Source: Opitutus sp. GAS368
GTDB taxonomy: Bacteria > Verrucomicrobiota > Verrucomicrobiia > Opitutales > Opitutaceae
Assembly: GCA_945862035.1 (NCBI GenBank)
Contig: CAMAXB010000099.1
Location: 1-9,801, forward strand
Length of the DNA: 9,801 nt
Direction: 5' to 3'
The position numbers and the translations under genes are program-made. This document shows positions 5,605 to 9,801 of this stretch, piece by piece (position 1 is the first letter of the stretch; each line of letters begins with the position of its first letter). Below the pieces are notes generated by a model. That model searched no databases and was not told the origin of the DNA. It was given only the letters and a program-made list of their open reading frames with translations.

Positions 5605-8600
5605 ATGAGGGCCCACCCTAAACTCTGGGCGGTTTTTTTTGTTGCCCTAGGAGCGACTAGTCTAGCTGCGCAACCGTTCCTTCCTGTTTTCTCACGGCTT
5701 CAGCTACCAGCCGGTATTGAAGGAAAGCCAATCTGGTCGATAAATCGGCTATCGAGCGGAAACCTCGCGCTCGGCTACGAAGGAGGATTCGCTATCGGTG
5801 CGCCCGGAGGAACTTGGCGAACGTACGAATCGCCAAACGGTCAAGTTGTAAAAGTCATTTCGAAAGGTGCGGCCGGAACGCTGGTCGCAGGGGATGGATT
5901 TTGCGCCTACTTGCTCAACGAAAAGCTAGTCGTGGATCCTGCATTAACCGGCGACTATCTGTCCGCCGTACCGCTAGATGATGGCTGGCTAGTTGCCAGC
6001 CAAAACGAGATAAGCCGCGCTATCCTCACCGACAATTCCAATTGGAAGTCCTTCAGCGTTGCGACCAGTGGTGAAACAAGACTTACAACGCACGGCAAAA
6101 ATGTAATCTCCAGTACGAGCAGCGGACTTGTTAACGCATGGAGATTGGATCGGTTCGAGCCTTTCACTCCACTTGCCGCCCTGGGAAATTCCTTGGTTGG
6201 TTGGACCGACCAAGATGTATTTGTAACACAAAACGGCATCGTAAACGGCGATGGCAGTTTCGTGCTAAGTTCAACGGAAAATCGTCGTGAGCTCCGCGGT
6301 GGTATCGTGGGCATTGCCGTATTTGGTCCGTGGCTAGCGGTAGCAACATTTGCGGACGGCCTATCAATATATGATCGAATATCAGGGAAACTTGCGAGAA
6401 AGTGGAACTCTGGATTAGGCAACATTTACTGGTTAAGTCGCGACAATGGCGGCCTACTTATCGGCACATCGAGCGGGGCTATTTCCATAGCGGATCCATA
6501 TTCTGTCGAGTTTGCACCAATCGAAAATAGTCCTATTTTCGAACTACTGGTCCAAAGCGACACCGATGTGTTTATTGTCACCGCTTTGGGTACGTTCAGC
6601 CTCGGGGAATCAGGCTTAGCGGATACTGAACAGCAATGGCCAAACGCTGGAGCATCCATTTCTCTCAAAGAGTCGCTGTTGGAATTCAATGGATCTGTTT
6701 TCCCATTACCGACCCGCTTTGTTTACGGACTATCGTCACAAGGAGATACTGTCGCAGCGCTTACCGAAACACAGCTTTTCCTATTCGATGGCAGCAGCTC
6801 CATCGCCCCACTTCGGCTAGAGGGAGGCTTGCGCGGTCTCGCTAAGGACGGCCGCCACTATCTTGTATCGACGGCAACAAGAGGCGTTCACGTCGTCTCG
6901 CCGCAGGGCCAGGTGATCGGGCGTATCGGAAACGGTCGGGCGCACGTCAGCGAGGTCCGCCCGGGCAAGGTGGCCCTGCTCTTCTGGGATGGCACCATTC
7001 TTGATTCCGACGCAAACCTCCTTGGCAAGATCTCGGCGGGAAATCCTCGGGACGCTACTCTCGTCGATGGACGCCTCGCTGTCTTGGTCACGCGAACAGA
7101 CCGCGACCCAATTATTGGGATCATTGAAGGAGACCAATGGTTGCCGCTTGATGTTCCTGGCCTCGCAAAGATTGGAGCGGAGCAAATTGCAGCCAACGAC
7201 GAGTTTCTCTTTGCCGCTGGTCCGCGCGGCGTGATTCGTGTTCGTCTTCCACTGAAAGCCGCCGCGCCCCCAACCCCAGGTTGGACATGGTCCGGAAAAG
7301 TCGAAGGATCAACGGTGACGCTCGAAGAGTCATCCGATGAATTCGTTGAGCTCAGCCCCTCGCTGGGCGAACTCGCGCCTATGGCGTCAACTCGTTTCCA
7401 AGTTAGAATCGGGGATGGAAAAACGGCCGATGTCCACCCCGGACGTCCAATGCAACTTCCGGTGGGCTGGGGCCGCACGAGTGTATCGACGAAGGCAGAG
7501 AGAAACGGCCTCGTGACCGAGAGCACGTTCACCGTGTTACGCCCGTGGCCTTGGTGGGTGCGTCCGTGGGCGTGGCCCCTTCACCTTGGCGCCTGCGCAG
7601 GACTCGTAGTCGGACTTGTTCGCCTCAAGATGCACCGCCTTGAGCGCCGTAACCGTGAGCTCGAACGACGCGTGGCTCTACGCACGTCCGAACTGAGAAA
7701 GGCAAACGCGGCCAAGGAGGAGTTTCTGGCCGGCATCAGCCACGAGATTCGTAACCCGCTAAATGGGGTGGTCGGAATCTGCGCAATGCTGGCAGATCGG
7801 GAGGTCGGACCACGGGAGAAGATCCTCGTTCGGACACTCGGGGGCTGCGCCGACCAACTCCGGTCGATGCTTGACGACATCCTGGATTTCTCGCGCATCG
7901 AACGGGGCGAAATCCTGGTCGCCAATCAGGATTTTGAACTTTCCTCGCTCATTGAGGAGTCTGCCATAGTCATGGATCCGGAGCGGAAAGCCTGCACGCT
8001 CATTTTGCCTGACGAGCCAATCTGGCTACATGGTGACTCCGGCAAGCTTCGACAGATTGCCTGTAACCTTGTTTCCAACGCCCTCAAATACGGTGTGCCC
8101 CGCGAAGCCGGAATTGAAGTTCGGGTAGAGAACGCTGGAGGCGGACGTTCACGGGTCCGCATCGCCATTCGCAATTCGGGACCCACTATTCCCGCCGATG
8201 AAATTCCACGACTTTTTGAGTCGTTTCAGCGCGGCTCACGAACCGCAGGCATGCCTGGGTCTGGCCTCGGGCTAGCCGTCTGCCGCCGCTTGATCCAAGC
8301 CATGGGGGGGCGCATCACCGCAGCAAGTGTTGATGGAGTGACTGAATTCGCCATCGAGGTCCTTCTGCCGAACGCCCGCCCTCCAGAGCGGGCCAACGAG
8401 CTTCCGGCCATGGTCTCGCGGGCCCTCGCGATCGAGGATGAAGACTATAACCGAATCGCTCTGGGCCACGTCCTGCGCGTGCTGGGATATGAGGTCGACT
8501 GGGCGACTGATGGCGCTTCCGCCCTCAAGCTCGCTCGTGAACGTCAATACGATCTCGTGCTGACCGACTGGCGGCTCCCAGACATGAACGGCGGTGAATT

Positions 8601-9114
8601 GTGTCGGCGCCTTCTCGCCCTTCTTCCAAACCCCAAGCCCCCCGTGATCGCGGTCACCGCGTATTCCACTAGCGAAAAATTGGATGAGGCAAAGGCTGCC
8701 GGCATGACCGGATACGTGACCAAGCCCGTAACCAAGGAGAAACTGGCACGCGTCATCCGCGGACTTTCAGAGGGCCTGCGACCCCGAAGGTCACTGGACA
8801 TCAATCTTGCCCCTGTTCCACTTTCCCCACTCGCCTCATTGGGAGACCTCGCACCCTCCTGTGAACAACTCGCCGGCGATATCGCGGCGAAGTGGAGAAG
8901 TGCATGTACATTGGCGGAACTTCGCGATCCGCGCACGCCGCGAGAGGCCCATGCCCTTCGCTCCCTGCTTCTTCTCGCCTCCGAGGAGGAGGCTGCAGAG
9001 CAGATTGCACTCATCGAAAACGCAGCTGAATCCTCTGACTGGGCAACCGTCGACAAACTGCTTCCCTTCGCCTCGGAGGAGATCACCAAAACTCGCCTGC
9101 GCCTCAGCGCTTGA
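5605..9114 (+). CDS. Hybrid sensor histidine kinase with periplasmic propeller-like sensor, receiver and HPt-like tail
   Basis: A 1169-aa inner-membrane hybrid kinase. Residues 1-22 are a signal peptide (MRAHPKLWAVFFVALGATSL, then AAQ). Residues 25-550 form repeated beta-strand modules of propeller type, for example LSSGNLALGYEGGFAIG, NGGLLIGTSSGAISI and LVSTATRGVHVVSPQG. Residues 560-645 resemble the Y_Y_Y domain that precedes the membrane in such sensors. One membrane segment lies at about 657-674, followed by a coiled coil (675-705). The HisKA domain has ISHEIRNPLNG with His713. The ATPase domain has NLVSNALKYG (Asn821, Asn825), RNSGPTIP with Asn857 at the G1 position, RLFESF, and the GSGLGL lid (885-890). 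The receiver has acidic E944/D945, phospho-Asp988 (VLTDWRLPDMNG), Thr1018 and Lys1040. The C-terminal AHALRS segment holds His1116 in an HPt-like helix bundle, though the usual Lys-Gly after His is missing. The start at 5605 is fixed by the signal peptide. It probably senses an extracellular carbohydrate-like ligand (inference from sensor type) and passes phosphate to the convergent NarL-type regulator. Confidence 0.93.
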   Translation: MRAHPKLWAVFFVALGATSLAAQPFLPVFSRLQLPAGIEGKPIWSINRLSSGNLALGYEGGFAIGAPGGTWRTYESPNGQVVKVISKGAAGTLVAGDGFCAYLLNEKLVVDPALTGDYLSAVPLDDGWLVASQNEISRAILTDNSNWKSFSVATSGETRLTTHGKNVISSTSSGLVNAWRLDRFEPFTPLAALGNSLVGWTDQDVFVTQNGIVNGDGSFVLSSTENRRELRGGIVGIAVFGPWLAVATFADGLSIYDRISGKLARKWNSGLGNIYWLSRDNGGLLIGTSSGAISIADPYSVEFAPIENSPIFELLVQSDTDVFIVTALGTFSLGESGLADTEQQWPNAGASISLKESLLEFNGSVFPLPTRFVYGLSSQGDTVAALTETQLFLFDGSSSIAPLRLEGGLRGLAKDGRHYLVSTATRGVHVVSPQGQVIGRIGNGRAHVSEVRPGKVALLFWDGTILDSDANLLGKISAGNPRDATLVDGRLAVLVTRTDRDPIIGIIEGDQWLPLDVPGLAKIGAEQIAANDEFLFAAGPRGVIRVRLPLKAAAPPTPGWTWSGKVEGSTVTLEESSDEFVELSPSLGELAPMASTRFQVRIGDGKTADVHPGRPMQLPVGWGRTSVSTKAERNGLVTESTFTVLRPWPWWVRPWAWPLHLGACAGLVVGLVRLKMHRLERRNRELERRVALRTSELRKANAAKEEFLAGISHEIRNPLNGVVGICAMLADREVGPREKILVRTLGGCADQLRSMLDDILDFSRIERGEILVANQDFELSSLIEESAIVMDPERKACTLILPDEPIWLHGDSGKLRQIACNLVSNALKYGVPREAGIEVRVENAGGGRSRVRIAIRNSGPTIPADEIPRLFESFQRGSRTAGMPGSGLGLAVCRRLIQAMGGRITAASVDGVTEFAIEVLLPNARPPERANELPAMVSRALAIEDEDYNRIALGHVLRVLGYEVDWATDGASALKLARERQYDLVLTDWRLPDMNGGELCRRLLALLPNPKPPVIAVTAYSTSEKLDEAKAAGMTGYVTKPVTKEKLARVIRGLSEGLRPRRSLDINLAPVPLSPLASLGDLAPSCEQLAGDIAAKWRSACTLAELRDPRTPREAHALRSLLLLASEEEAAEQIALIENAAESSDWATVDKLLPFASEEITKTRLRLSA
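5611..5640 (+). terminator. Terminator-like hairpin with T8 tract inside the start of the hybrid kinase gene
   Basis: GCCCA (5611-5615) can pair with TGGGC (5626-5630) across a 10-nt loop. GG and eight consecutive T (5633-5640) follow. This has the shape of a weak intrinsic terminator. It begins 4 nt after the ATG of the kinase gene, within the signal-peptide codons. The stem is only 5 bp, so it may be chance. If active it could attenuate or pause transcription of the kinase, or stop read-through into it. Confidence 0.25.
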
Positions 9115-9766
9115 TCCCAGAACGCGCGCCCGAAGCCATTGAGTCGTGAACCATCCCGTGACGGATCGCATAGTCGATCACCTCTTCAATCCGATGCAGA
9201 TCAAGCTTTCGCATGATTCGCTTTCGATGATCGGCAACGGTGCTGGGAGCACATCCCAGCAGTTCCGCGATCTCCTCGTTGCTCAAACGCTGCCCCAGCA
9301 AGCCCAGAACCTGTTGCTCTCTCGAACCCAGAAGCTTGATCGGTGAATGCGGGTCACGTCCCGCCGAGGAAATCAAGTTCATGATCCGACGCGACAGGAT
9401 TACCGAGCCACCGAGCGCTTGACGGAGTACCTCCACGAGCTCCGCTTCCGAGTCGTTCTTGTGCACAAGACTGATGCCGGATGCTTGGAGCTTTTTGAAA
9501 GGAAACGATCCCGGAATTGAGCTTAGGGCGACCAAAGCGCCGCCGTCGCTTTTCTGCGAACGATCTACCGCCCAATCGATGGTGCTTCCATCGCCCAGAT
9601 CGATGTCGAAAATGGTCAGGCCAACCCCCGCAAACTCCCGCTCACGACTTCGGAGCTCGGCCATCGATCCGATGGCGATCACGTCGTTCGCACCAAGGTG
9701 CTTACGCACGAGTGCCGCGAGGTACTCGCGCACCAAGGCCTGATCTTCAATCACTGCGACCCGCAT
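9104..9766 (-). CDS. NarL/LuxR-family response regulator
   Basis: A 220-aa two-component transcription factor. The receiver starts MRVAVIED (Glu7, Asp8 of the acidic pocket). Phospho-acceptor Asp54 lies in LTIFDIDLGDG, with Ser82/Ser83 after beta-4 and Lys103 in SLVHKND after beta-5. All catalytic positions are present, though the Pro usually following the phosphorylated strand is missing. A linker (about 122-143) leads to a LuxR-type HTH at about 144-205: LGSREQQVLGLLGQRLSNEEIAELLG, then STVADHRKRIMRKLDLH, which contains the DNA-recognition helix. The ATG at 9766 is chosen because it starts the receiver directly; the frame continues to an ATG at 9796 without homology. Its stop overlaps the stop of the hybrid kinase by 11 bp in tail-to-tail orientation. 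Being adjacent to a kinase with its own receiver and HPt-like domain, it is a good candidate for the final phosphate acceptor of that relay, though it could also serve the orphan kinase at 3393-4181. Confidence 0.93.
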   Translation of the reverse strand: MRVAVIEDQALVREYLAALVRKHLGANDVIAIGSMAELRSREREFAGVGLTIFDIDLGDGSTIDWAVDRSQKSDGGALVALSSIPGSFPFKKLQASGISLVHKNDSEAELVEVLRQALGGSVILSRRIMNLISSAGRDPHSPIKLLGSREQQVLGLLGQRLSNEEIAELLGCAPSTVADHRKRIMRKLDLHRIEEVIDYAIRHGMVHDSMASGARSGIKR

Positions 9767-9801
9767 GCCGTACCCTAACGCGCGCTCGCCGCGCATTCAA
9801 G

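Noticed and set aside
5365..5616. 83-aa minus-strand frame overlapping the start of the hybrid kinase
   Set aside because: No signal peptide or domain, and it overlaps both the kinase start and the better 73-aa candidate.
6888..7532. 214-aa minus-strand frame inside the hybrid kinase
   Set aside because: Low-complexity Ser/Arg/Pro translation opposite the continuous kinase frame, with no recognisable domain.

Overview
The window is GC-rich bacterial chromosome with a mixed gene content. Several features suggest a Verrucomicrobiota-like (Opitutaceae-type) or similar Gram-negative environmental bacterium: a very large propeller-type hybrid sensor kinase with a signal peptide, the remnant of an MCE/MlaD outer-membrane lipid-transport gene, and a sugar-acid catabolism pair next to rRNA methyltransferases. 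The lineage is an inference from gene style; no marker gene is present to confirm it.

Left part (1-2646). The window opens in the C-terminal tail of an Ldh_2-type (malate/L-lactate dehydrogenase family) oxidoreductase. A PfkB-family sugar kinase resembling 2-keto-3-deoxygluconate kinase follows 12 nt later, so the two look like one sugar-acid catabolic unit. Next comes rsmE on the same strand. It converges on rsmD (minus strand) with only 9 bp between the stop codons. Both encode 16S rRNA methyltransferases (U1498 and G966).

Middle part (2647-5604). About 300 bp without a convincing gene leads into the decayed 3' end of an MCE-family gene. It lacks its N-terminal half, and an in-frame TAA interrupts a reading frame that otherwise continues to the natural-looking end of the protein. 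Tail-to-tail with it lies a compact minus-strand cluster. In transcription order it holds a possible 73-aa peptide with a signal-like N-terminus, a short YcaO-domain protein, a 75-aa protein of unknown function and a small cytosolic histidine kinase. The last three are separated by 7 nt and by an ATGA overlap, so they are very probably cotranscribed. This YcaO / small protein / orphan kinase arrangement is the most unusual part of the window.

Right part (5605-9766). Divergent from the YcaO cluster is a 1169-aa hybrid histidine kinase: signal peptide, beta-propeller-like periplasmic sensor, Y_Y_Y-like domain, one membrane segment, HisKA, HATPase, receiver and a degenerate HPt-like tail. Its stop overlaps, convergently, the stop of a NarL/LuxR-type response regulator. 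Together they hold all the pieces of a His-Asp-His-Asp phosphorelay ending at DNA. The first ~1.2 kb of the kinase gene is visibly AT-richer than its remainder, suggesting that the sensor and the signalling core have different histories.
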